Position numbers and translations under genes: made by a program. A DNA stretch of 12,341 nucleotides from CAZFAP01 sp964516325 (GTDB taxonomy: Bacteria > Auribacterota > JABMQX01), in NCBI GenBank assembly GCA_964516325.1, contig CAZFAP010000148.1, forward strand, positions 1 to 12,341. Direction: 5' to 3'. This document shows, one piece after another, positions 1 to 7,146 of this stretch; position 1 is the first letter of the stretch, and each line of letters begins with the position of its first letter. The notes under the pieces were generated by a model, which was not told where the DNA came from, did no database searches, and saw only the letters and a list, made by a program, of their open reading frames with translations.

Positions 1-593
1 AACTTTGCGAACTCAAGCACTTCGTTCGCCATGGGGAGAAGTTTCTGTCGCTCCGGCTCCGTCAACGGCTTGCTGAATCCGCCCGGCACCGCGGTGACGG
101 GATGAATCGCCTTTCCGGAGACGATGTTGAGCATCTGGGCGCCGAGGTGGCGGCATCTGACAACCTTCTTGCCGATTTCAGGGTTTGCCTGGGCGATGCC
201 TATGACGTTCCTGACGGAGTAGTCGGCATCCGGTCCCATGACAAAATCCGCCCCTGCCAGGAAGAAAAAGTGAAGGATGTGCTCTTCCGTGTAGGCGATT
301 GCGTTGCAGAGCTCGCGCAGCTTCCGCCCTGCGCTCGGGGGGGTGACCCCGAAGACAGCATCGTTGGCTTTTGCGGACGCCAAATGGTGTGACCACGGGC
401 AGACGCCGCAGATACTGGTAACAATTCGCGGCATCTCTTCGACAGGGCGCCCAAGGCAGAACTTCTCAAAACCGCGTAGTTCGACGACATTCACAAAGGT
501 GTCGGTGACATTTCCGGCGTCGTCGAGATTAATCGTAACCTTGGCGTGCCCTTCGATTCTCGTAACGGGCGCAATGGTAATGGTCTTTCCCAT
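1..593 (-). CDS. mvhA: [NiFe] hydrogenase large subunit, group 3 MvhA-like (3' part outside window)
   Basis: This gene begins at the ATG at 593 and runs off the left edge, leaving about 197 N-terminal residues. It encodes the catalytic subunit that binds the Ni-Fe centre and interconverts H2 with protons and electrons in the cytoplasm. The sequence shows the family start TRIEGHAKVTI (residues 11-21), ELRGFEKFC (39-46) and the first nickel-binding motif ICGVCPWSHHLASAKA (61-76), with Cys62 and Cys65 as metal ligands. The C-terminal CxxC ligand pair and maturation cleavage site lie outside the window. A strong AGGAGG at 600-605 sits six bases before the ATG. The gene follows the small subunit by about 20 bases, so the two are co-transcribed. 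The neighbouring MvhD and HdrA genes place it with group 3c rather than with uptake or membrane hydrogenases. The identification as a hydrogenase large subunit is secure; the subgroup is inferred from context. Confidence 0.93.
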   Translation of the reverse strand, partial: MGKTITIAPVTRIEGHAKVTINLDDAGNVTDTFVNVVELRGFEKFCLGRPVEEMPRIVTSICGVCPWSHHLASAKANDAVFGVTPPSAGRKLRELCNAIAYTEEHILHFFFLAGADFVMGPDADYSVRNVIGIAQANPEIGKKVVRCRHLGAQMLNIVSGKAIHPVTAVPGGFSKPLTEPERQKLLPMANEVLEFAK

Positions 594-613
594 CTTTCTC
601 CTCCTTCTGTATC

Positions 614-1576
614 TTAGGCCCCGGGCTTCTGGGGCAGCGGACGCAGCCGATTCTGCCCGCCGATGTACCGGTTCAACATAGCTCTTCTGTCAATAACCTG
701 CTTGGCGTCAAGCCCTATGGATGAGATCGCTCCCAACATATCCACGAGCGGGTTCGCCCCTTTTCGAATCGGGCCGAAGCACCCACGGCACGGCATGTAT
801 CCCACGACGCAGCGGGGGACTTTCACAGTCGCCCCTTCCGCTCCTTCGAGCGAGCGGGCACACCCCGTGCGGGTCACGGGGCCGAGGCAGAGATAACCCT
901 GCTCCATGAAACAGCGTGTGTTCTCCCAGGGTTCGCCCTGCCTGAACTGCATTCCCTCAAGGGGTCTTTTGATCTGTCCACCGGCTGCCTTTTTCTCCCG
1001 CTTGACAGGGCAATCATCGCAGACGCTTCTCTCAGCAAGTTCAAAAGTTTTGCCCTGCAAGAGGGAAGTCAGCGCTTCAACAACAAGCTCCGGAGCCGTG
1101 GGACATCCGGGGATGGACACGTCAACCTTGACAACCTCGTCGAGAGCATAGACTCGGTCCAGGAGCGGAGGCAAATTCTGAGAAGGGGTTTGGGCCGAAT
1201 CGGTGGTTTTTGAACCTCGATAAACCTTGTCGTAGAGTTCCTGAAGCGGCCACATGTTCGCCATAGCGGGGATGCCGCCAAAGCACGCGCAGGAACCCAG
1301 GGCTATAAGGGTTTTTGTTTTCTTCCTCATTTCCTGGGTGACGTGCTTCTCCTTCTCATTGCGGATGCCGCCACTGACGATGCCCACGTCTGCTTCCGGA
1401 ATCTCCAGCGTCGTGCCCTCTCCGGTCTGGCCGAAATACTTGTGGTCCATCAGAACGGGCATGTGCACGAAGTCGAGCTCCGGCAGAAGATCGAGAAGTG
1501 GCTCTCCGATGTCGAGGATTGTCACCTCGCATCCGCCGCAGATGTTGAGCCATTCTTCGGCAACTTTAACTGCCAT
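614..1576 (-). CDS. mvhG: [NiFe] hydrogenase small subunit, MvhG-like, Fe-S electron relay
   Basis: This 320-residue protein is the electron-transferring partner of the large subunit. It carries electrons from the Ni-Fe site through Fe-S clusters towards MvhD and HdrA. The proximal cluster ligands are visible as CGGC (residues 13-16), GSCACFGG (95-101) and PGCP (157-160). The C-terminal half holds a second set of cysteines (186, 189, 222, 230, 239, 256, 263, 266) suited to two more 4Fe-4S clusters, as known for MvhG. No twin-arginine signal peptide is present, which fits a cytoplasmic enzyme. The ATG at 1576 has a GGAGG about six bases upstream. A 71-base spacer separates it from the small upstream gene; I saw no convincing promoter or terminator there. 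It resembles HoxY/MvhG-type small subunits (NADH dehydrogenase 20 kDa superfamily), and the adjacent MvhD favours MvhG. Confidence 0.92.
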   Translation of the reverse strand: MAVKVAEEWLNICGGCEVTILDIGEPLLDLLPELDFVHMPVLMDHKYFGQTGEGTTLEIPEADVGIVSGGIRNEKEKHVTQEMRKKTKTLIALGSCACFGGIPAMANMWPLQELYDKVYRGSKTTDSAQTPSQNLPPLLDRVYALDEVVKVDVSIPGCPTAPELVVEALTSLLQGKTFELAERSVCDDCPVKREKKAAGGQIKRPLEGMQFRQGEPWENTRCFMEQGYLCLGPVTRTGCARSLEGAEGATVKVPRCVVGYMPCRGCFGPIRKGANPLVDMLGAISSIGLDAKQVIDRRAMLNRYIGGQNRLRPLPQKPGA

Positions 1577-1647
1577 CTTGCACCTCCTCCGGTTATGATT
1601 GAGATATTTCCCGCAGAAACTTGAGCGACAAAAAGCTTCCTGAGGGC

Positions 1648-1857
1648 TTACGCTGTCGGCTGGCCCTCCAGGACGATTTCGGTCACCACTCGCCTTGTAT
1701 AAAGCAGGTACTTGCCCTCCTGCTCGAAGAGCTGAACCTGGAACTTGTTTGATTCGTACTCGGACTTCCTCTTTTCCGCGTCGTCCTGCGTTTCATAGAC
1801 GGCGCCGTCCCACATGTACTTCTCTTTGGCGAGGTATCTCACCTGTTCGACGTTCAT
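1648..1857 (-). CDS. Small conserved-looking protein of unknown function (69 aa)
   Basis: I do not recognise this protein. It lies between mvhD and the hydrogenase small subunit in the same direction, 11 bases after the mvhD stop. The open frame extends further upstream, but the ATG at 1857 is preferred because GAGGGA lies about seven bases before it and because the upstream extension would overlap mvhD out of frame. The product is short, polar and acidic/basic mixed, with no cysteine, no signal peptide and no membrane segment. It reads like a small alpha/beta protein: a charged stretch YETQDDAEKRKSEYESNK (residues 21-38) followed by two hydrophobic strand-like segments (FQVQLFEQ, YLLYTRRVVTEIVL). 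The tight placement suggests an accessory or assembly factor for the hydrogenase or the MvhD-HdrA contact, but this is only inferred from position. Confidence 0.75.
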   Translation of the reverse strand: MNVEQVRYLAKEKYMWDGAVYETQDDAEKRKSEYESNKFQVQLFEQEGKYLLYTRRVVTEIVLEGQPTA

Positions 1858-1868
1858 GAGCGCTTCCC

Positions 1869-2285
1869 TCACGTCCGGTAAGGACTCGGACCTAACGCCT
1901 TGACCTGCTCGACCATCTCCGTAGCCACCTGGGCGAACCTTGGCCCCTCCGACGCCGAGACCCATTCCAGCCGGAACCGTTGCGGCTCAAGCCCGAAATC
2001 CTCCAGCATGAGCTGAATGGCTTCCGCTCTCTTTTGAGTTTTCAGGTTGCCGTCAATGTAGTGGCAGTCTCCCGGGTGGCATCCGCACACCAAAACGCCG
2101 TCCGCCCCCTTGGTCAATGCGTCCATCACGAGGCTCGGGTGAACCATACCGGAACACATGACCCTCACGATTCGAATGTTGGGCGGATACTGAAGTCTCG
2201 ACGTTCCGGCAAGGTCCGCTCCGGCGTACGAGCACCAGTTGCAGCAGAACGCTACGATAATGGGTTCAAAACCGTTTCCTTCCAT
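1869..2285 (-). CDS. mvhD: MvhD-like hydrogenase iron-sulfur subunit (hydrogenase-HdrA adaptor)
   Basis: This 138-residue protein belongs to the MvhD/FlpD family, which carries a [2Fe-2S] cluster and connects an electron-donating dehydrogenase to HdrA. The family signature CCNWCSYAGADLAGTSR is at residues 14-30, followed by Cys44 and VCGCHPGDCHY (66-76). Cys14, 15, 18, 44, 67, 69 and 74 are the candidate ligands. The length is typical of stand-alone MvhD. The ATG at 2285 lies seven bases after the stop of the HdrA fusion gene. Its place between HdrA and the hydrogenase subunits is what is expected if it passes electrons from MvhG to HdrA flavin. The C-terminus (GPSPYRT) shows no fusion to HdrA or to another domain, unlike QmoB-type proteins. 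Identification is firm. Confidence 0.95.
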   Translation of the reverse strand: MEGNGFEPIIVAFCCNWCSYAGADLAGTSRLQYPPNIRIVRVMCSGMVHPSLVMDALTKGADGVLVCGCHPGDCHYIDGNLKTQKRAEAIQLMLEDFGLEPQRFRLEWVSASEGPRFAQVATEMVEQVKALGPSPYRT

Positions 2286-2292
2286 ACCTTCC

Positions 2293-5200
2293 TCACGGTA
2301 TCAGCGCCGCCTCTACCATCACTCCAATTTGCTCGAGCTTGAAGTTTCGAACGAATATGCCTTTTTTGGGGCACGTCGCCTGGCAGACCCCGCACCCCTT
2401 GCACGCGGAGGCGTCCCGCTCGACGGTCTTCTTGATCGCTCCGTTCCACATGTATTCGATGAGGGTCAGGGAATGGTAGGGGCATGGATCAATACAATAG
2501 GCGCAGCCATCGCAGTTCGCGTCAAGGACCTCAGAAATTGTCGCTTCCAGTTCGATTTCGTCCTTCGACAGGATGGTCGCCGCGCGGGCAGCCGTGCCCT
2601 CCGCCTGGCAGATGCTTTCGCTCAGGTCTTTCGGCGAGTGAGCGAGCCCGCACAGGAAAACCCCATCGGTAGCGAAATCGAGCGGGCGCAACTTCATGTG
2701 AGCCTCAAGGAAGAACTGGTCTCGGTTCAGAGGCACCTTCAGCATTTTTGCGAGTTCGTCCGCGCCTTCCCGAGGAACCAGCGCTGGCGCCAGAACAAGA
2801 AGGTCTGAGGCGATCTCCAGCACCGCGCCGAGGATGGGGTCGAAAACGCGAACGGAAAGCCGATCTTCCTCCCGGGAAACCTCCGGCGCCCGGTCGTCGG
2901 GGTAACGGATGAACTTAACCCCGGCTTCCCTGGCTTGGCGATAGAAAGTCTCGCGGAAACCATACGTTCTCATATCCCTGTGCAAGACATATATGTTGGC
3001 GGCAGGACGCAGGCGTTTGAGTTCCAGTGCGTTCTTGACCGCCTGCTGGCAGCAAATGCGGCTGCAATAGGGGCGCTTGTCATCGCGCGAACCAACGCAC
3101 TGGACCATCACGACCGTCCGGGCATCCACATTGCCTGAGGAGATTCTCTCCTCTAATTCCAGTTGCGTGATCACCCCAGAGTCCTGCCCGTAGGAGAATC
3201 CCAGTTCCGGCATCGGCCGCGCGCCGATGGCGACGACGACAATGCCGTGCCCCACCTGCTTTTCTGCTCCATCCTGAGCGAACGTGGTCGTGAAGTTGCC
3301 GACCGAACCCTCTATGTTCGTTATCTTCGCTCCCGTGGCGACGGTGATCAGCGGGTGGCTCGACACTTTCTGGACCAGGTCGGCGAGAATCTCCTGCGGG
3401 TTTTCCCCTTCAGCGAGATAGCGGACACTGCGGAAATTGCCGCCGAGTTGGTTCTCCTTCTCGACGAGATGCACCTCAAACCCCTGGTCGGCGAGATTGA
3501 GGGCAGCGGTCATACCGCTGACGCCTCCGCCGACGACCAGGGCGGCTTGATTCACAGGAATGGACGACTTCTGGAGAGGCTCGATAAGCCGCGCTTTGGC
3601 CACCGCCATTCTCACGAGAGCCTTCGATTTTTCGGTCGCCCTCTCCGGCTCGTGCATGTGAACCCAGGAGCACTGGTCGCGGATGTTGGCCATCTCGAAG
3701 AGGTACGAGTTCAAACCCGCCTCGCGTATCGTGTTGCGGAAGAGAGGCTCGTGCGTGCGGGGCGTGCACGATGCAACAACCACGCGATTCAGGTTGTGTT
3801 CCTTGATCATTTCCTTGATTCGCTGCTGGGTATCGTTGGAGCAGGTGTAGAGATTATTCTCGACGTGCACGACGTTCGGGAGAGTCTTCGCGTATTCCAC
3901 GACGCCTGGCACGTTGACCACACCCGCGATGTTTGTGCCGCAATGGCAGACAAAGACGCCGACCCGCGGCTCCTGTGCGGCCACGTCAAGCTCAGGCGGA
4001 TACTCCTTGCGCTCGATGAGCGTGCCGCGTGCATCGGCGAGGAGAGCCATAGCCTTGGCGGCGGCGCCGCTCGCCTGGGCGACCGTCTCGGGGATGTCCT
4101 TGGGACCCGTGAAGGGACCACACACGAAAACTCCGTCGTGGCCAGTAGTCGTCGGACGATAGGACGCCGTCTTGCAGAAGCCGAAGTCGTTCAACTCCAG
4201 CCCGAACACTCTGGCGATCTCCTCGGCGCCCTTGGGCGGCTTCATCCCGGTGGAGAGAACAACCATATCGTATTCTTCCACGCCGGTCTTGCCGCTCTCG
4301 GTTACATAGCGAACCTCGATGTTCCCCGTCGCGGAAATCTCCCGGAGCGCCGACGGGCGGCACTTGATATACCTTACACCCGCTTCCTGGGCGCGAGCGT
4401 AGTAATCGTCGTATCCCTTCCCGAAAGCCCGCAGGTCTATGTAATAGATGTCGCACTCCAAACCGGGAGAGTGCTCTTTGGCGATGATGGCCTCTTTCGT
4501 GGCGTACATGCAGCAGATGGAGGAGCAGAACGAGCAGTTTTCGTCCTCCTGTCTCGAGCCAAAGCACTGGAGAAAAGCGATTCTCTTCGGGTGCTTCTGG
4601 TCGGAGGGGCGAAGGACTTTCCCGAGGTACGGTCCCGACGCGCTCAAGATGCGCTCGAATTCGAGCGCGGTAACAACATTCGGGAAATGAGAATAGCCGT
4701 ATTCCGGCTTCAGGTCGGGGTCGAATCGCTCGTATCCGGGAGCGACGATGACGGCCCCGACCTCCAACTTCTCCTGCGTCTCCTTCTGGTCGTAATCAAT
4801 GGCCTCCGCTTCACAGAATTCCGCGCATATCTGGCAGACCTCCCCGCCTCGGAGCATGTGGGCGCAGTGGACACCATCAATCAAGGCGCGGTTCGGCACC
4901 GCCTGCGGATAGGGGATGTAAATCGCTGGACGCGGAATCAGCTCCTCATTGTACTCGTAGGGGATCGGTCTGGGCTCCCGCGTCGCCACCTCCGGAAGCT
5001 TTATTCTGCCGGTCGGGCAGATGAAGGCGCACGCCCCGCAGACCTGGCAAATCTCAGTAGGAACCTCAAAGGGCGGCTTGACCTCTCGCTCGGAACCGCG
5101 GCGCACGAAACTCACCGCCGCCACACCCATTCTTTCTTCACACATTCGGACGCAAAGCCCGCAAAGAGTGCAGTCCTTATTCTTCTTGCGGATCCTCGGC

Positions 5201-5544
5201 TCATTGACCCCGCACTCTTGGGCAAGCTTCCGGATTTCCTCGGAATCGGGGCATCGGGCGAGCAGAAGCTCGACCATGATCTTGCGCGCCTTGAGAACCC
5301 TTTCCGTGTCCGTTCGGACGACCATGCCCTCCAGGGCGGGGTACAAACACGACGTGCGGATGAGGGACCCGTTCCCCTGGGACACCTCCACGAGGCAGAC
5401 CCTGCACGAGCCGTATGGCCGCAAGGCTTTGTGGTAACAGAGAGTCGGTATCCGGATGCTGGCTTTTTGGGCAGCCTCGAGGATGGTGGCTCCTTGCTCC
5501 ACCTCGACTTTGCGTCCATCAATCGTCAGGCTGATCACGTTCAC
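2293..5544 (-). CDS. hdrA: NuoG-type ferredoxin domains fused to a headless HdrA unit and a second HdrA unit (1083 aa)
   Basis: This is the central flavin and Fe-S hub of the predicted complex. Residues 1-80 are a [2Fe-2S] plant-type domain (Cys36, 47, 50, 66). Residues 120-180 hold two 4Fe-4S motifs (Cys125/128/131/135 and Cys166/169/172/176), as in NuoG or HydA. From about residue 195 the protein matches the interior of HdrA: the IPYPQAVPN segment, a cluster at Cys227/237/240/244, and the cysteine-rich QCFGS...SSICCMY block (326-347). The Rossmann head normally preceding this is missing. A second HdrA unit follows: VCHCGTNIAG (532-541), ASCTPRTHEP (591-600), a GGGVSGMTAALNLADQGFEV FAD-binding fold (672-691), QCVGS...SRICCQQ (815-834), and C-terminal clusters Cys1011/1014/1017/1021 and Cys1048/1051/1054/1058. 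The usual NuoG His-Cys3 cluster is degenerate. The GTG at 5544 overlaps the upstream stop by four bases, but a GTG two codons later has better ribosome-binding spacing. Confidence 0.92.
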   Translation of the reverse strand: MNVISLTIDGRKVEVEQGATILEAAQKASIRIPTLCYHKALRPYGSCRVCLVEVSQGNGSLIRTSCLYPALEGMVVRTDTERVLKARKIMVELLLARCPDSEEIRKLAQECGVNEPRIRKKNKDCTLCGLCVRMCEERMGVAAVSFVRRGSEREVKPPFEVPTEICQVCGACAFICPTGRIKLPEVATREPRPIPYEYNEELIPRPAIYIPYPQAVPNRALIDGVHCAHMLRGGEVCQICAEFCEAEAIDYDQKETQEKLEVGAVIVAPGYERFDPDLKPEYGYSHFPNVVTALEFERILSASGPYLGKVLRPSDQKHPKRIAFLQCFGSRQEDENCSFCSSICCMYATKEAIIAKEHSPGLECDIYYIDLRAFGKGYDDYYARAQEAGVRYIKCRPSALREISATGNIEVRYVTESGKTGVEEYDMVVLSTGMKPPKGAEEIARVFGLELNDFGFCKTASYRPTTTGHDGVFVCGPFTGPKDIPETVAQASGAAAKAMALLADARGTLIERKEYPPELDVAAQEPRVGVFVCHCGTNIAGVVNVPGVVEYAKTLPNVVHVENNLYTCSNDTQQRIKEMIKEHNLNRVVVASCTPRTHEPLFRNTIREAGLNSYLFEMANIRDQCSWVHMHEPERATEKSKALVRMAVAKARLIEPLQKSSIPVNQAALVVGGGVSGMTAALNLADQGFEVHLVEKENQLGGNFRSVRYLAEGENPQEILADLVQKVSSHPLITVATGAKITNIEGSVGNFTTTFAQDGAEKQVGHGIVVVAIGARPMPELGFSYGQDSGVITQLELEERISSGNVDARTVVMVQCVGSRDDKRPYCSRICCQQAVKNALELKRLRPAANIYVLHRDMRTYGFRETFYRQAREAGVKFIRYPDDRAPEVSREEDRLSVRVFDPILGAVLEIASDLLVLAPALVPREGADELAKMLKVPLNRDQFFLEAHMKLRPLDFATDGVFLCGLAHSPKDLSESICQAEGTAARAATILSKDEIELEATISEVLDANCDGCAYCIDPCPYHSLTLIEYMWNGAIKKTVERDASACKGCGVCQATCPKKGIFVRNFKLEQIGVMVEAALIP

Positions 5545-6047
5545 ACCTTCTCATCGCGGCCTTCTTCAGGCCTAATAGTCCTCCAAAACTCCTTTGCCCA
5601 CATTTCCGCGGTGTCTAACCGAGACTCGGTTTTGCCTTTTCGATATGTATAGGTGAACCGGACTCCCGGATAGCCAGCAATCAAGGCAGTCAAAGTCTGG
5701 CTCAAGTCACCCAGGGGTTTTCGGTCTATGTGGCTCCTTTTGAACGTTGCCTTTACCACTGTCCCTCGGCCAGGCTCGGACGTAATTTCGAGCTGTCCGT
5801 CGGACTCCGCGGCCGCCTGGGAGAAAAGAGCCAGGCCGAGTCCGACTCCTTTGCCGCGCTTCGTTGTGAAGAAAGGGTCCGTGGCGGCTTCCAGTTCCTG
5901 TTGGCTCATGCCTTTTCCGTCGTCTTCAATTTCGATCGTCAGCACGTCTTTTTTCTCGTCCTCCGTGACTCGGATATCCACCCTTCTGGCTCCGGCAGCC
6001 ACGGCATTCTCAGCGATATCCAGCACATGCAGCGAAAGGTCTTCCAC
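5541..6047 (-). CDS. Stand-alone GHKL (HATPase_c) ATP-binding protein, anti-sigma/kinase-like
   Basis: This 168-residue protein has an ATP-binding domain of the histidine kinase/anti-sigma GHKL superfamily but no dimerisation/phosphoacceptor domain and no sensor. The N box is HVLDIAENAVAAGA (residues 7-20), the G1 box DDGKGM (42-47), the PFFTTKRGKG lid region (58-67) and the G2 box GVGLGLAL (67-74). A C-terminal extension of about 60 residues after the fold is not recognised. The frame is open further upstream, but the GTG at 6047 is chosen because translation from it begins exactly at the family N-terminus, its G is the last base of the upstream gene's TAG stop, and AGAGG precedes it. It is one of five signalling genes between nuoF and the HdrA fusion. 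It may act as a protein kinase or as a nucleotide-dependent switch binding a partner; which is not visible from sequence. Confidence 0.85.
   Translation of the reverse strand: MEDLSLHVLDIAENAVAAGARRVDIRVTEDEKKDVLTIEIEDDGKGMSQQELEAATDPFFTTKRGKGVGLGLALFSQAAAESDGQLEITSEPGRGTVVKATFKRSHIDRKPLGDLSQTLTALIAGYPGVRFTYTYRKGKTESRLDTAEMWAKEFWRTIRPEEGRDEKV
5546..5552 (-). promoter_or_regulatory. Ribosome-binding site that makes the HdrA-fusion start ambiguous
   Basis: The minus strand reads GAGAAGG here. It is only one base from the GTG at 5544 but seven bases from an in-frame GTG at 5538-5536. The second GTG therefore has better spacing and would shorten the protein by two residues, leaving no overlap with the upstream HATPase gene. 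Confidence 0.5.
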
Positions 6048-6790
6048 TATTCCTCTGGAGAAACCACCCTTCCCCCTTCCTGAAGAAGAGCTTTCCGAAT
6101 CTCGCCGACCCGCGAGTCTTCGATCAGAAAGGTGGTGCAGCGACTTCCTATGTGTTCCGGGCTGTGGGCATCGGAGAACGTTACCAGAGGGAACCGGCAA
6201 ATCTCGGGGAAGGTCACCCGAGCTTCCCGAACGGAGATTCTCGGGGATACCTCCAGGGCATCGAGCGGGAGTCCCTCCGGAATAAAGCCCAACTGAGCGA
6301 TGATGCCGAAGCCCTCGCGATCCACGTGAGAGGCAATCGCCAGGCCGGAAAGCGAGTGGATTGCCTCCACAATCCTGTGAAGGGGCAAACTGGTGGCGCC
6401 GATGAGGAGGTGATCGTTTACGTCCACAACCTCATCGTTTTCGTTCACGACCACCTGCTCACCGAAAGCTCGTTCGTCGTTGACACCCGGCAAGTTGTCG
6501 TAAACCATCGCCTGAAGCTCGGAGAGCTTCTGATCGTCGTCAAAGAGCGCCAGGACGTGCACTTCCTCCTGCGACATAATCTCCATTCCTCCCAGCACCG
6601 CTACATTTCCTTTCAGGCACGCTTTTTTTACCGCCCGGACATTCTCCGTGGCGTTGTGGTCGCAAATCCCTATGAGGTTCAGCTCTTTTTTCTGAGCCTC
6701 CTTGACAATCACCCCGGGCGCCATGCTCAAACTCCCACACGGCGACAGGCACGTGTGAATATGCAAATCGGCCCGGAACTTCCTCAGCAT
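6047..6790 (-). CDS. PHP-domain metal-dependent phosphoesterase
   Basis: This 247-residue protein is a PHP-fold hydrolase, a family that includes histidinol phosphatases, RNase AM/YciV-like nucleotide phosphatases and polymerase-associated domains. The metal ligands are visible in order: DLHIHT (residues 8-13), DHNA (44-47), GGMEI (67-71) with Glu70, His78, SHVD (154-157) and SDAH (206-209). Conservation of all these positions suggests an active di- or tri-metal phosphoesterase. The substrate is unknown. The ATG at 6790 lies inside the end of the preceding DRTGG gene (seven-base overlap), and its own stop shares a base with the next start, so translation is likely coupled on both sides. Since it sits among DRTGG and HATPase genes, a role in removing a phosphate or degrading a nucleotide signal that controls the hydrogenase complex is plausible. 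That role is inferred from context. Confidence 0.88.
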   Translation of the reverse strand: MLRKFRADLHIHTCLSPCGSLSMAPGVIVKEAQKKELNLIGICDHNATENVRAVKKACLKGNVAVLGGMEIMSQEEVHVLALFDDDQKLSELQAMVYDNLPGVNDERAFGEQVVVNENDEVVDVNDHLLIGATSLPLHRIVEAIHSLSGLAIASHVDREGFGIIAQLGFIPEGLPLDALEVSPRISVREARVTFPEICRFPLVTFSDAHSPEHIGSRCTTFLIEDSRVGEIRKALLQEGGRVVSPEE

Positions 6791-7134
6791 CGCGCGCTTC
6801 CGCGAAGGCCGAGCTGGTACAATCGGCCCACAACCTCAAACGTTGGAAGTCGCGTCACGAGAACGGGGACGCCTTCTTCTTCCGCCTTGGCCAACGTATC
6901 CGGCTCCGGCTCTCTCCCGTTGACGATTACGATTCCCGCCAACTCCTTCAACACCGCCACGGCGACGATGTTCTGGTGAATTTGCAGGGTTACCCACAAA
7001 AAGTCCTCGTCGGCGTGGGCCATCACATCGCTCAGCAAATCACTCGCATAACCAGCCACGACATTCCGAGATAGGTTCTGGGCGCCGGATTTGGCTTCCA
7101 TATCCAGGTCTCGGGCGATCTCCTCGAGCTTCAT
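6784..7134 (-). CDS. DRTGG-domain protein, second copy
   Basis: This 116-residue protein is a small alpha/beta regulatory protein of the DRTGG type. It is clearly a paralogue of the gene at 8087-8440: both begin MKLEE, share a segment around SDVMAH/SDVLAF and end with LVTRLPxFExxGRLY (here residues 92-106). The DRTGG family is often found next to CBS domains and in energy-metabolism operons; its ligand is not well established. No catalytic motif, membrane segment or signal peptide is seen. The ATG at 7134 follows the CBS-HATPase stop by 12 bases and has GGAGG at good spacing. Its stop overlaps the PHP start. The two copies flank the CBS-HATPase gene, which suggests that both bind the same or related partners. 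The family call rests on pattern memory rather than on a search. Confidence 0.78.
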   Translation of the reverse strand: MKLEEIARDLDMEAKSGAQNLSRNVVAGYASDLLSDVMAHADEDFLWVTLQIHQNIVAVAVLKELAGIVIVNGREPEPDTLAKAEEEGVPVLVTRLPTFEVVGRLYQLGLRGSARC

Positions 7135-7146
7135 ACAAAGCCCTCC

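Noticed and set aside
1577..1647. Possible internal promoter or terminator before mvhG
   Set aside because: The 71-base spacer has a T-run (CTTTTTG on the minus strand) but no stable hairpin before it and no paired -35/-10 boxes, only the mvhG ribosome-binding site.
1648..1965. 105-residue version of the small protein between mvhD and mvhG
   Set aside because: The first 36 residues are Gly/Arg-rich shadow translation of the mvhD end; the ATG at 1857 has a proper ribosome-binding site.
3163..5652. Very long open frame (829 codons) on the + strand opposite the HdrA fusion gene
   Set aside because: The minus strand carries an unmistakable HdrA fusion through the same bases. The + frame gives an Arg/Asp/His/Leu-rich product without recognisable motifs, as expected of an antisense shadow in GC-rich coding DNA.
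5541..6200. Extended 219-residue version of the HATPase
   Set aside because: The extra N-terminus overlaps the PHP gene in another frame and is low in hydrophobic residues; the GTG at 6047 is coupled to the PHP stop and begins the ATPase fold.
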